Part shown: positions 15,953 through 24,870 of the stretch, in pieces | How the letters are laid out: each line of letters begins with the position of its first letter | How positions within the stretch are numbered: the stretch's first letter is position 1 | NCBI GenBank assembly: GCA_013177935.1 | Contig: JABLXZ010000003.1 | Location: forward strand, 1 to 64,000 | Length of the DNA: 64,000 nucleotides | Origin: a candidate division WOR-3 bacterium | GTDB lineage: Bacteria > Hydrothermota > Tepidihabitantia > Tepidihabitantales > Tepidihabitantaceae | Reading direction: 5' to 3' | Notes under the pieces: model-generated | Database searches by the model: none | Told to the model about the DNA's origin: nothing | What the model saw: the letters and a program-made list of their open reading frames with translations, nothing else | Program-made: the position numbers and the translations under genes

Positions 15953-16765
15953 ATGAAGTTCACCCTTCCCCTTTTTTTATTCACCGGGCTGCTTTTGGCG
16001 GTTGAACCGAAGCCGGAGTATCAACTGGAACTGAAGGTGCAGCAGTTTAGTGCGGCGTTGTTGAATGGTGACCATCGCACCGCATATCGGCTGTTTGTGC
16101 CGGTGTTTCGGCGCGAGATTGAGTTTAGCCGGTTTGATTCGGCGGTTCAAAAGTGGCGCCAGGGTCGAAGGTTGGTACGGATAAAAAGTAAGGTAATTGA
16201 TACAAAAGGGCTGGGTGGGCACGCTTCAATTTATGCCTATTTTGATGGTGAGGACGAATACGAGTATCTTTACCAGAGCTGGATTTACAGCGATTCGGGC
16301 TGGGAGCTTGCCTGGGTTTCCAATATCCTGAACCAGTCTTTTCAGTATGGGAGAAGTGAGACGCTGGCAATGCGGGCGGTGGCAGAAATGGCACTGGAGT
16401 TTTTGCTCTCGCCCGAAGGCAAGGGCTGGTTGAAACTGAGTAAGGTTAGTCTGCCCGAGACGATTGTTGTGGTTCAGCACAATCGGGTTGAGGAGGCGCC
16501 GGTTAATATCGAGGGTCATACTGTGGTCTGGCAGAGTCCGGATGTAATCAAGGGAAAGCCGATTTTTCCGTTTATGCCGCTTTACTGTGAGTTCGGGATG
16601 GTGCGGGTTTTTGGTTCGGTGGCGCTGGTGGCGCTGGATTTCAAGCCCTGGCCCTATTATAAAGGGCGCCGGGTACTGAAGCAGCGCCGGGGGATGGAGA
16701 TTTATTTAAAGAGGCAGGATGATGAAGGCTGGCAGGTTCATTCGGTTGGGAAGCGGTGGGGATAG
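15953..16765 (+). CDS. Secreted hypothetical protein
   Basis: A 270-residue protein opening with an N-terminal signal peptide (KFTLPLFLFTGLLLAVEP). The mature part begins with helical segments (YQLELKVQQFSAALLNGDHR) reminiscent of NTF2-like or DUF-type periplasmic domains, but I do not recognise a family. The ATG has no Shine-Dalgarno sequence and lies 9 nt after tRNA-Asp. It probably shares the tRNA promoter, and tRNA 3' processing would leave a nearly leaderless mRNA. It overlaps the next gene by 10 nt. Confidence 0.75.
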   Translation: MKFTLPLFLFTGLLLAVEPKPEYQLELKVQQFSAALLNGDHRTAYRLFVPVFRREIEFSRFDSAVQKWRQGRRLVRIKSKVIDTKGLGGHASIYAYFDGEDEYEYLYQSWIYSDSGWELAWVSNILNQSFQYGRSETLAMRAVAEMALEFLLSPEGKGWLKLSKVSLPETIVVVQHNRVEEAPVNIEGHTVVWQSPDVIKGKPIFPFMPLYCEFGMVRVFGSVALVALDFKPWPYYKGRRVLKQRRGMEIYLKRQDDEGWQVHSVGKRWG

Positions 16766-18765
16766 AGCAGAAGGTGAATAGCGCAGAAGAGCAGAACGGA
16801 GTGAGAGCAGAGACGCCGAAGTTTGGCTTCTGTGTCGTGTTGTTGGTTGGGCTGGTAGCGGTTTTTGTTTTCTGTCCAGGACCGGATAAAACCCCACCCA
16901 AGGTGCGTATCGGTTTTTTAGAAGCGGGTGATACGGTTTCGGGTGTTGTCACGGTAACAATTTATGCGACCGATAATCGAAGGGTGGAGCAGGTTGACTT
17001 TTTGGTTGACGATTCGTTGCAGGGTGAAGCGACGCGGGTGAGAGATTCGGTTTTTGAGTTTGTCTGGGATGTTTCCGGTTTAGTTGCGGGTAGTGAGCAT
17101 ACAATTTTTGCGGTCGGTTATGACCGGGCGGGTAATTGCGACAGTTCTGAAGCGGTGGAACTGATAACATACCCCTGGTCAGGCACACATCATCAGGGAA
17201 CGGTTGGAACTGACCAGGTGTGGACTGCGGCACAGGGTCCCCATTATGTTTATGGCGATTTGATGGTTGAGGCGGTGGTTACAATTGAGCCTGGAGTTGA
17301 GGTGCGGCTGGCGCCGGATGCGAGGATTGTGGTCGGGAGTCGTGATGGTGGCGGTTTAAGGGCGCAGGGTGAGGCGCGAAACCCAATCCGGTTTTTGAGC
17401 GCAGTTGCAGGAGAGCGGTGGCAGGGGTTGTGGTTTATGAATAATGCCCGGTCTGCGGACTGTATTCTCAAGAACTGTATAATTGAAGAGGGCAAGGGTG
17501 CACTGTTGACCGTGAACAATGCCCGGATTAAAGTTGAGAACTGTTCATTGCGTAATTGTGCTGGGGACGGGGTGTTTGCACAGGGCAGGGCTTTTGCCCG
17601 GTTCAACAACAATGTTATTACCGGTTGTAGCGGTTTTCCAATGGTGGTGGATGCGTCAGTCGCAGGAACAGTCGGTGATAACAATACCTTAATCAACAAT
17701 GGGTCAAATTTCGTCCAGATTCGGGGTGGCGATGTTTTAGTGTCAGGCATCTGGGGAAATCAGGGTGTGCCCTATTTTGTTACAGGCACGGTGACAGTTG
17801 CGGGTGACTCAAGCCCGATTTTGACCATTGCGCCGGGTTGTTCTCTGCTTTTTGCCGACTCGGTCAGATTGCGCGTTGGCACGGGCAAGCCGGGCAGGCT
17901 GGTTGCTGATGGGACTTATGGCGCAATTACCTTTACCGGTTTTAATGGTTACTGGCAGGGGTTTGAGTTCTGGAATGCGACCCAGAGCCAGACTTTGTTG
18001 AAGAGTTGTATTGTTGACCGGGCAGGCAGGAATGGTGTAGCAGCGATAATCGGTTATGCGCCGATTAACATTGTTGGCACAAGGGTTACCAATAGCGCAT
18101 CCGCCGGGATTTATCTTTTTAACTGCGGGTTTTATCAGTTTGGGTTTAATACAATTACCGGTTGCGCGCTAACGCCTTTGCGGATTGAGGCGCCTTATGT
18201 GGGGAGTTTGGGTTCGGGCAATCTTTTTTATGACAATGGTCAGGATTATATTGATGTTGTTGCCGGGGCGATAACGAACGATGAGGTGTGGCTTAATCAT
18301 CAGGCACCTTATCGGATTAACGGAATAGTTGAGGTTGGTTCAAGTTTTAGCCCGATGCTGTCAATTGGACCCGGGGTGACACTAATTTTTGCCGCAAATT
18401 CCGGGTTGCGGATTGGTGAGGTTGGTCCCGGGAAACTGGTGGCAATTGGTGAAGGCGATTCGATAGTCTTTACCGGCGATAGCGCCAAGCCTGGAGCGTG
18501 GCGCGGGATTGATTTTGGACCGCTGGGCGGGCAGGGTTCGATTCTGGACCGGTGCCGGATAGTTTATGGAAGCGGGGGCGGCGCAATGGGTATCGTTACT
18601 GTGCGGAGTTGTAGCCCGTCGATAATCAACAATGAAATTGCCTACTCGGCAAAGTACTGTATCGCCTTATTCAACAGCCCATTAGACCCGGATTTTTTGC
18701 GGCGCAACAACTGGCTGCACGATTGGAACGAGGAGTGCGACGATATTTATGATAGCGGGCCGTGA
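16756..18765 (+). CDS. Exported protein with Ig-like domain and right-handed beta-helix
   Basis: A 669-residue surface or periplasmic protein. An N-terminal hydrophobic stretch ending VAVFVFC (about 24-40) may be a lipoprotein signal. A bacterial Ig-like domain follows (PPKVRIGFLEAGDTVSGVVTV ... VGYDRAGN, about 45-135), then three cycles of right-handed beta-helix repeats, each starting with a VxxGVxLxFA-type turn (IEPGVEVRLAPDARIVVG, IAPGCSLLFADSVRLRVG, IGPGVTLIFAANSGLRIG) and running through asparagine-rich coils. Such folds bind or cleave polysaccharides or act as adhesins; no catalytic motif is identifiable. The start is uncertain: GTG at 16756 overlaps the previous gene, and GTG at 16774 or 16801 are alternatives. 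The stop abuts the convergent PDZ gene with no gap. Confidence 0.8.
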   Translation: MGIEQKVNSAEEQNGVRAETPKFGFCVVLLVGLVAVFVFCPGPDKTPPKVRIGFLEAGDTVSGVVTVTIYATDNRRVEQVDFLVDDSLQGEATRVRDSVFEFVWDVSGLVAGSEHTIFAVGYDRAGNCDSSEAVELITYPWSGTHHQGTVGTDQVWTAAQGPHYVYGDLMVEAVVTIEPGVEVRLAPDARIVVGSRDGGGLRAQGEARNPIRFLSAVAGERWQGLWFMNNARSADCILKNCIIEEGKGALLTVNNARIKVENCSLRNCAGDGVFAQGRAFARFNNNVITGCSGFPMVVDASVAGTVGDNNTLINNGSNFVQIRGGDVLVSGIWGNQGVPYFVTGTVTVAGDSSPILTIAPGCSLLFADSVRLRVGTGKPGRLVADGTYGAITFTGFNGYWQGFEFWNATQSQTLLKSCIVDRAGRNGVAAIIGYAPINIVGTRVTNSASAGIYLFNCGFYQFGFNTITGCALTPLRIEAPYVGSLGSGNLFYDNGQDYIDVVAGAITNDEVWLNHQAPYRINGIVEVGSSFSPMLSIGPGVTLIFAANSGLRIGEVGPGKLVAIGEGDSIVFTGDSAKPGAWRGIDFGPLGGQGSILDRCRIVYGSGGGAMGIVTVRSCSPSIINNEIAYSAKYCIALFNSPLDPDFLRRNNWLHDWNEECDDIYDSGP

Positions 18766-20046
18766 TTACAGCTCGCCGATAATCTCTTCGTAAAGCCCGA
18801 GCAGGTCGTTTTCTATTGCCTGAATTTCTATTATGCTGCGTGCCAGTTTTTGCTGGTTTTCAAGGCTGTTGAGCGGGAGATGGGTGGCGGCGATGCCTTC
18901 GAGTTTGCCAATGATTGCCCGGTTGCGTGCCATCGCTTCGTCAAGCAGAGCGGTTTTTTCCGGTAGCGCTTCTTTCATATCTTCAAGGAGGCGATTGGCG
19001 CTTTCTTTGCTGGCGATCAGGGTCCAGACCAGGCGGTAAAAATGTTCGGTGCTGATATCAGGTCCTTCCGGGCACACTGGAAACTGGCTTAACTTTTTCA
19101 ATATGATGTCGTAGGCTTCAAGACCGGAGTGCCAGCCGGATTCGGTTGAAGCCAGCCCCTGTTCCAGCGCTTTGTCAAGGACAGCAATTAACAGGTCAGC
19201 AGGGTCCGGGCTAACCTTGCCCCGGCATTTTACTTCGTAAACCGCCTGAACCTTTTCAAGAGCGAGTGGCTGTTCCTGGCTTGTGCCAAGCGAGTAGCCG
19301 TAGACTGTCGAGTCAGATGTACTAAATCGGGTGGCAATACCCCAGAGATAAGGGTTCTGGGACCAACCACCCCAGACAAGTACGGCTTCCCCGCGGTTGA
19401 GGGCGTCTTTGATCAGGGGGAGAAACGCCGTGGATTTCTCATCGAGGGTTTCTTCATTTTCGGTTGGCCGCCAGAGGGTCTTTACCGAGAGCCCGGTTAA
19501 ATTCTCCAGGTCTTCAAGATAGATTTCGGCGGTGCCGTTGTAGCCCCAGGAGCCGCAGTCTTCGTCCAGTACATTGATTGAGAAACTTTCGGTAGTCAGT
19601 CCGGCAAGCCAATCATAATATCCGACCTGGCCAAAGTGTGCCATTATATCTTCAAGTGCCTTTGCCAGACTGGCGGAGTAGCGCATTGCGATGGGTATAA
19701 ATCCCAGTTCTCCGGGTTTCGCTTCAAGGGTGATTTCCCTGTCGTTCCGCATTACAACCAGTTTAACCGTGCCGGTCTTGTCTTTTGCTCCGGCAACTGC
19801 CTGTTGCAGGGCGTTCAGGTCGGGGACAGGGTTTTCGTCATAACTGATGATAACATCGCCCGCATTTAAACCGGCGAGTTGGGCAATGGTTTTTGCCGGA
19901 ACTTTCCACACCTCTGGTTTGTCGATCAGACTGTAGGTGCTGCCTAAAGGCGTACCCGGCGGAGTTTGGCGACAGCCGGCGATTAACAAAATAGCACCAG
20001 CGGCTAATATCATCAATAGGGTTGAGGCTAACAATCGTTTTCTCAT
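18766..20046 (-). CDS. PDZ-domain lipoprotein
   Basis: A 426-residue lipoprotein: the signal ends in the lipobox LIAGC at about residues 21-25. A PDZ domain follows (about 45-112; AKTIAQLAGLNAGDVIISYD is the typical carboxylate-binding and turn region). The remainder (about 120-426) is unrecognised: DEDCGSWGYNGTAEIYLEDL and AVLVWGGWSQNPYLWG resemble a papain-like or BtrH-like fold, but no catalytic set is certain, and the C-terminal 100 residues are helical. AAAGGAGG precedes the ATG. It is 15 nt downstream of the methyltransferase gene, in the same operon. Confidence 0.8.
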   Translation of the reverse strand: MRKRLLASTLLMILAAGAILLIAGCRQTPPGTPLGSTYSLIDKPEVWKVPAKTIAQLAGLNAGDVIISYDENPVPDLNALQQAVAGAKDKTGTVKLVVMRNDREITLEAKPGELGFIPIAMRYSASLAKALEDIMAHFGQVGYYDWLAGLTTESFSINVLDEDCGSWGYNGTAEIYLEDLENLTGLSVKTLWRPTENEETLDEKSTAFLPLIKDALNRGEAVLVWGGWSQNPYLWGIATRFSTSDSTVYGYSLGTSQEQPLALEKVQAVYEVKCRGKVSPDPADLLIAVLDKALEQGLASTESGWHSGLEAYDIILKKLSQFPVCPEGPDISTEHFYRLVWTLIASKESANRLLEDMKEALPEKTALLDEAMARNRAIIGKLEGIAATHLPLNSLENQQKLARSIIEIQAIENDLLGLYEEIIGEL

Positions 20047-20061
20047 CTCGCCTCCTTTGAC

Positions 20062-21090
20062 TTATTCTGGTTTGGTCGCTGTAATTGGCTCACCGTCTAC
20101 ATAAGATGTCTCAACCGTTGCGGTGAGTTCAGCCAGCGCCTGCGCCAGGTCTTTTAGCTGGATGGCGTTCAGCCCATCCATGCCGATTCTGGGCCAGATT
20201 TTGCGGGCAAATGTGCCGGCAGAATAGCAAATCCGAACATCGGTGAACCCAATCTCTTCCAGGGTCTGTTTCATCGTTGTACTGGTGAAGTGCTCCAGTT
20301 CGTACCAGGAACCGCCGGTGATTTGGGTTTGATTGCGCTGGAGAAACTCCAGCCCGATTTCGGGCGCCTGAGTCGGGACCGGTCCGAGCCGTTCAATGAG
20401 CTCTTTGAGTTTCCGGAACTCTTCTTTCATCTCGGGCGAGGATGAAAATTTTACAAGGTAACTCCGTTCCCAGGGCGGGCTGGAGTGTTTCAAAACATAG
20501 TGATAACCGAGGTCTTCGCTGGTTTCGCTGACAAACACCTGTTCGGTTACACCTTTACTGTTCGCAGCGTATGTTTCAAAATAGATTCGAAGTTTGCCGC
20601 CCGGTTTCAACACCCGGAACACCTCGCGCAGCGCCTGATAAGGGTCCGGGGTCTGTTCAATTGCGGATGCCGCGGTGACGCCGTCAAATGATTCGTCCGG
20701 GAAATCAAGGGCAAGGGCAGACATTTTCTTGACCGCGACATTTTTCAACCCCAGTTTTTCGGCATGGGCTTTTGCGGTGGCAACGCGGCGCTCAGCGGCA
20801 TCGATGCCGGTTACCGATTCAAAAAATGGAGCGATGCGGAGCAAGGGCCAGCCATCGCCGCAGCCGATATCAAGGACCTGACGGGCGCCCCCAAGATGGG
20901 CAACAAAATCACGAATTTGTGCCTCATCAACGAAGTGGCTTTCTTCGTTAAGGTTCTGGGGTACATCAAGAACCGGTAATGTTCCCGCGACCTTTTCCAG
21001 TCGTTCATAAGTTTGCTCGGCGCTGTTTGATTCGACCGGTTTTACTTCATTTACAATCCAGGTTTCAATAACAGTGTATTTTTTCGGCAT
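20062..21090 (-). CDS. Class I SAM-dependent methyltransferase
   Basis: A 342-residue protein with a UbiE/COQ5-type methyltransferase fold. VLDIGCGDGWPLLRI is motif I, VTGIDAAERRVATAKAHAE motif II, and FDGVTAASAIEQTPDPYQALREVFRVLKPGGKLRIYFE covers the remaining core. About 60 residues precede the fold and about 120 follow it; the C-terminal part may select the substrate, which is unknown. No membrane segment is seen. The promoter at 21101-21128 ends 10 nt before the ATG and there is no ribosome site, so the mRNA is probably leaderless. It heads an operon with the PDZ lipoprotein. Confidence 0.85.
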   Translation of the reverse strand: MPKKYTVIETWIVNEVKPVESNSAEQTYERLEKVAGTLPVLDVPQNLNEESHFVDEAQIRDFVAHLGGARQVLDIGCGDGWPLLRIAPFFESVTGIDAAERRVATAKAHAEKLGLKNVAVKKMSALALDFPDESFDGVTAASAIEQTPDPYQALREVFRVLKPGGKLRIYFETYAANSKGVTEQVFVSETSEDLGYHYVLKHSSPPWERSYLVKFSSSPEMKEEFRKLKELIERLGPVPTQAPEIGLEFLQRNQTQITGGSWYELEHFTSTTMKQTLEEIGFTDVRICYSAGTFARKIWPRIGMDGLNAIQLKDLAQALAELTATVETSYVDGEPITATKPE

Positions 21091-21100
21091 ATTCGCAGTT

Positions 21101-21128
21101 ATAATAACCTGCTATCGGCTGATGTCAA
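21101..21128 (-). promoter_or_regulatory. Promoter of methyltransferase-PDZ operon (leaderless type)
   Basis: Minus strand TTGACA (21123-21128), 16-nt spacer, TATTAT (21101-21106), only 10 nt from the ATG at 21090; no Shine-Dalgarno sequence. Confidence 0.75.
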
Positions 21129-21147
21129 GATAATTGTCGGCGGGTTT

Positions 21148-21957
21148 CTACCGCGGTTTGCGCCGTGGGGGGAAAAGGGCGGTATCGGCGCGGACAAATA
21201 CCGGAAGGGTCCGTTCCACCGCCGAGCCAAAAACACCCAGACCGCCCAAAAGCCGGGTTGAGTCCGGAATCGTTTGCCCACCGGCAACTAAACCACCACT
21301 GGCAACCCAGTTAAAGTAGTTGGTATCCAGTGCCCAGAGATGGAGAGTGCACGGTTTTGGGGGTGAGTCAGGAGGGGGTGCGATAAGATATAAGAAGAAC
21401 ATCCGGGCAAGTTTGACCCGACTGGAGTCGTAGTTTGGGGCAAAGGAGTCGTTGGAGATAAGGAGGTCGATATAAAAGGTGTCACCAAGTTCAATTCGAT
21501 GGAAAGCCATGTAGTAGCCGCGGCAGTTCTGACTTCTGGTCCAGACCATTGAGTCGTTGATTGATACAGTGTCTCCGGGATGGGGAAATTGGATATTAAA
21601 CCCGGTCGGGACCACAGTCTTGCCGAAGACGGTGTCAAAATCGGGATGGGTAACGATGATGTGAAATGTGTCGCCTTCGTTCACCGGTACCGATTCGGAG
21701 GTCTGGTACAGGCCTTCGGTAATATAGGAGGGTTGCCATTGCTGGTTCCGGGACCAAACACGGATTGCGGCATCAGGGAATACCGGGTTGTAAGGTTCAT
21801 CCACTTTATAGGAACGATTGACATTTGCCCGGATGGGCGCGCTGCCGGTATGAAGGAGACAATGGAGAACCAGCTGGGGGGCAAACTTTTCACCGGGCGG
21901 GGTTTCGCAACCAAGCAGGAGGAGAAGGGTTATAAAAAGAATAGTGCCGTAGCGCAT
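21148..21957 (-). CDS. DUF4249-like outer-membrane lipoprotein
   Basis: A 269-residue lipoprotein with signal MRYGTILFITLLLLLGC and an extracellular beta-rich body (PDAAIRVWSRNQQWQPSY, VTHPDFDTVFGKTVVP). The layout resembles DUF4249 lipoproteins, which in Bacteroidetes sit next to TonB receptors. I take the ATG at 21957, 1 nt after the receptor stop; the frame stays open to 22269, but that stretch lies inside the receptor gene and gives an unconvincing sequence. It probably forms an uptake complex with the receptor as its surface lipoprotein. The ligand is unknown. Confidence 0.75.
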   Translation of the reverse strand: MRYGTILFITLLLLLGCETPPGEKFAPQLVLHCLLHTGSAPIRANVNRSYKVDEPYNPVFPDAAIRVWSRNQQWQPSYITEGLYQTSESVPVNEGDTFHIIVTHPDFDTVFGKTVVPTGFNIQFPHPGDTVSINDSMVWTRSQNCRGYYMAFHRIELGDTFYIDLLISNDSFAPNYDSSRVKLARMFFLYLIAPPPDSPPKPCTLHLWALDTNYFNWVASGGLVAGGQTIPDSTRLLGGLGVFGSAVERTLPVFVRADTALFPPRRKPR

Positions 21958-21958
21958 A

Positions 21959-24202
21959 TCAGAATTTCGCCCTGAATCCGAGTGTGGGCAGAATTGGTAA
22001 CATATTAACCTGATGGCGTTCGAGCAGTCCGGAAGGAGAGACATCCCAGTAATAGAGGAGGACATTCTTGGCATTGTAGAGGTTGATGACATCAAGGAAG
22101 AAACTGAGTTCAAGTTTACCCAGCCGTTTCGGTACGGTTGTTTCCAAACCGAGGTCAAGACGGTGGTATATTGGATAGCGGAAGGCGTCGCGGGAGCCGC
22201 TGATGAACTCCCAGCGATGTTCGGTACCGCCACCAGGTTTTTCAATCTGTTTTGGGTAGTAGCCGACAATGCCGGCGTAGGGTAAACCGCTACCCAGAGT
22301 CCAGCGCAGGGTCAGGTCAAGATATGGGATAATCTGGGTGGTGGCAACAAGATTAAGGTTGTGGTGCCGGTCGTAATGGGGAAAGTAGGTTTCGCCTTGA
22401 ATTGAACGTCGGGCCCACATAAATGAGTAAGCAAGCCAGCCGCTAATTTTACCGGCAGTTTTACGCAGGAGAAGTTCGGCACCGCAGGAGTAGCCATCGG
22501 CGGATAGGAGTGATTCCGGTGGGGTGAAGAAGTCACCGTAGCGGGTTTCAAGGAGGTTGTCGTAGTCTTTGTAATAGGTTTCGAGCTGGAGGATGATTTG
22601 TGGATTTAACCAGTGCTCAATGCCGGCGATGTAGTGATAGGCAGTGGGAGTTTTCCGGTTTTCCGGAACCGGGACCCACACATCGTAGATGGATAGGATA
22701 GGTTCGGTTGAGTTCAGGGTAACAAGAGGCTGGGTAAATCTGCCTATGGAGAGGTTGAGGGCGGTGTTCTTTTCAGGTCGGAATTTTATGCCGAGGCGGG
22801 GTTCAGGCTCAAAGCGGTTACCATTGGAGTAGTAGGAGATGCGCAAGCCCGGTTTGATAAAAAGTTTTTCGGGCAGAATTTCCCATTTGTCTTCAAGGTA
22901 CACGGCGAGGGGAAATAGGGTGTCGGGGAAGTTTAAGTTGAAGGTGTCAAACTTGATGTTCATTCCCATCCGGTTTGCCTGCGCCTCAAGTCCCATGCTG
23001 AGCGTGTGCTGGTCTGCGGGATAAGCGGTAAAATCGGCCTTTAGGGTCCAGCTGGTGAGGTCGGTTTTCATCGTGATATCGCTGGTACTGACAAAGTCAA
23101 CATCAAACCGGGAGAAGAAGTTGCTCCAGGCAAACATCATTTCACCGTAGAAAATTGGGGTGAAGATTGCGTTCCATTTCAGGGAGATACCACGATTGCC
23201 CCAGGGCAGTCTTGCCTTGAAGGTGTTGGGGTTGTATGGGTCCCAGAAAGAGAGGACATCTTCGGCTGCCAGTCCGGCAAGGCTAAAACGGGAATTTTCA
23301 CCCGGAATATAGTTTACTTTGCCCATCAGGTCGTAGAAGTAGTAACCCAAGCCCTCAACATCGAACGCCTTCAAGATTAAGTCAGGTAGATAGGTACGAC
23401 GACCGGCGATGAGAAACGAGCCATAAGGTAGTGGTCCTTCGGCAATCCCTTTGGCCGCGATGACGGAAACTGAGCCAGAGCCGGTGTAGGTTTTGGAGTT
23501 GCCCTCGCGGGTGGTGACATCAAGGACCGAGGAAAGTCTGCCACCGTACTTTGCACCAAACCCGCCGGCAAACAGGGTGACATCAGAAACCGCTTCGGGT
23601 ACAAAAGGGGAAAAGATGCCAAACAGGTGGGATGGGTTGTACACGGTGATGCCATCAAGAAGAATGAGGTTCTGGTCGGGTGAACCACCGCGGATGTAAA
23701 GTTTGTTTGAGAAGTCGGAAACGGTGATGACTCCGGGCAGGAGCTGGACGGTGCGGAATAAATCTACTTCACCACCGAGACGGGGTGTGATGACCAGTTG
23801 CCGGGTGTCAAGCCGGGTGGCGGATATCTCAACTTCGCGCTCAAAGCGTGCCCGTTCCGCGGTAACTTTGACCTCGCCTACCGGTACCGGCTCGGGTTTG
23901 AGTTCAAGGTTCAGGGTTAAAACTTTCCCGCTGGATATCGTGACCTTCATTTTAAGGTTTTCGTAGCCGATAAACGATACTTCCAACTGATACTCACCCG
24001 CGGGTACATCACCAAGGTAAAAATAGCCCTTAGCGTTGGTGACGGTGCCGATGCCGGTGTTCTTCAATTCGACATTGGCATAGCCGAGTGGCTCACCGCT
24101 GGATTTGTCCCGGACAAAGCCGTTGATAGCACCGGTAATACCGGAAGATAGCGCAAAGGCTATTCCAAGCCCCAAGGACAGTAGTTTTAGTGAGAAATGC
24201 AC
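21959..24202 (-). CDS. TonB-dependent outer-membrane receptor
   Basis: A 747-residue receptor. A signal peptide (about 1-25) is followed by a carboxypeptidase-regulatory-like domain (INGFVRDKSSGEPLGYANVELKN and on, about 26-105). Next comes the plug (DLFRTVQLLPGVITVSDF, KLYIRGGSPDQNLILLDGI, about 145-245), and then a long beta-barrel ending in a terminal phenylalanine (GFRAKF), the usual signal for barrel insertion. The order matches receptors of Bacteroidetes-type systems. The start is GTG, 8 nt after the flavoprotein stop. It is cotranscribed with the DUF4249 lipoprotein. No TonB box is obvious. Substrate unknown. Confidence 0.9.
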   Translation of the reverse strand: MHFSLKLLSLGLGIAFALSSGITGAINGFVRDKSSGEPLGYANVELKNTGIGTVTNAKGYFYLGDVPAGEYQLEVSFIGYENLKMKVTISSGKVLTLNLELKPEPVPVGEVKVTAERARFEREVEISATRLDTRQLVITPRLGGEVDLFRTVQLLPGVITVSDFSNKLYIRGGSPDQNLILLDGITVYNPSHLFGIFSPFVPEAVSDVTLFAGGFGAKYGGRLSSVLDVTTREGNSKTYTGSGSVSVIAAKGIAEGPLPYGSFLIAGRRTYLPDLILKAFDVEGLGYYFYDLMGKVNYIPGENSRFSLAGLAAEDVLSFWDPYNPNTFKARLPWGNRGISLKWNAIFTPIFYGEMMFAWSNFFSRFDVDFVSTSDITMKTDLTSWTLKADFTAYPADQHTLSMGLEAQANRMGMNIKFDTFNLNFPDTLFPLAVYLEDKWEILPEKLFIKPGLRISYYSNGNRFEPEPRLGIKFRPEKNTALNLSIGRFTQPLVTLNSTEPILSIYDVWVPVPENRKTPTAYHYIAGIEHWLNPQIILQLETYYKDYDNLLETRYGDFFTPPESLLSADGYSCGAELLLRKTAGKISGWLAYSFMWARRSIQGETYFPHYDRHHNLNLVATTQIIPYLDLTLRWTLGSGLPYAGIVGYYPKQIEKPGGGTEHRWEFISGSRDAFRYPIYHRLDLGLETTVPKRLGKLELSFFLDVINLYNAKNVLLYYWDVSPSGLLERHQVNMLPILPTLGFRAKF

Positions 24203-24210
24203 CCTGACGG

Positions 24211-24786
24211 CTACTTGATTAATGCCGCGCGCAGTTCTTTGCCAAAGCGCTGGGCTTCGGTGGCAAAGTAACGGTTTTTCTTCAGTTGCTGGGGACGGGA
24301 GCAGTTAATGGCGACAAATTGTCCGAGGTAATTCACCTTACCAAACTCGGCTAATCGCCGGAACATTTCAACGGCAAGGTCGGCACCGTCGAAATGGTCA
24401 CCTCCAGCAGTCAAAACCACCGCCCATTTAGTTCCTTTCAGGAGGTTTTCGCCGTTCAGTAGGGCAAAACAGCGGTCAACAACCGCCTTGAGCTGGCTGG
24501 TAATACCCCAGCAGAAAATCGGACTGGTCCAGATGATTAAGTCGCTGTCAATCATCAGGTCGTAAATTTCAAGCATATCATCTTCTTGCTGGCAGCCGGC
24601 TTTGTCTTTGTAGTCGAGGCAGCCTTCACACTCCTGACAGCCGTTGATGTTCAAGTCACACACCCGGAGACGATTAACCTCGACCCCCTTTTTACCCAGT
24701 CCTTTAAGTACCCAGTCGGTGACAATTTCAGTATTGCCCCGCCGCGGGCTACCTTCAAGAACTAAAATTTTTTTCTTTGCGGTCAT
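24211..24786 (-). CDS. Flavodoxin-like NADPH-dependent FMN reductase/iron-sulfur flavoprotein
   Basis: A 191-residue flavodoxin-fold protein. LEGSPRRGNTE is the FMN phosphate loop and IIWTSPIFCWGITSQLKAVVDR the second flavin-binding region. CQECEGCLDYKDKAGC gives a C-x2-C-x2-C-x7-C pattern, as in archaeal iron-sulfur flavoproteins, so it may carry a 4Fe-4S cluster. An ATG at 24801 is in frame, but GGAGGA sits 7 nt before the ATG at 24786, which I prefer. It opens the receptor operon; a paralogue is at 48822-49412. Confidence 0.85.
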   Translation of the reverse strand: MTAKKKILVLEGSPRRGNTEIVTDWVLKGLGKKGVEVNRLRVCDLNINGCQECEGCLDYKDKAGCQQEDDMLEIYDLMIDSDLIIWTSPIFCWGITSQLKAVVDRCFALLNGENLLKGTKWAVVLTAGGDHFDGADLAVEMFRRLAEFGKVNYLGQFVAINCSRPQQLKKNRYFATEAQRFGKELRAALIK

Positions 24787-24817
24787 AACAATTTCCTCCA
24801 TAGATATTTAGTTTCAT

Positions 24818-24846
24818 ATTATCTTACGCCGAGTTCTTGCTGTCAA
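24818..24846 (-). promoter_or_regulatory. Promoter of flavoprotein-receptor operon
   Basis: Minus strand TTGACA (24841-24846), 17-nt spacer, GATAAT (24818-24823), then a leader with GGAGGA. Confidence 0.7.
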
Positions 24847-24870
24847 GGAATACGACCCCTGGTTGCGCCG

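Noticed and set aside
21958-22269. Upstream extension of the DUF4249-like gene
   Set aside because: It lies wholly inside the TonB receptor gene, and a lipoprotein signal starts exactly at 21957.
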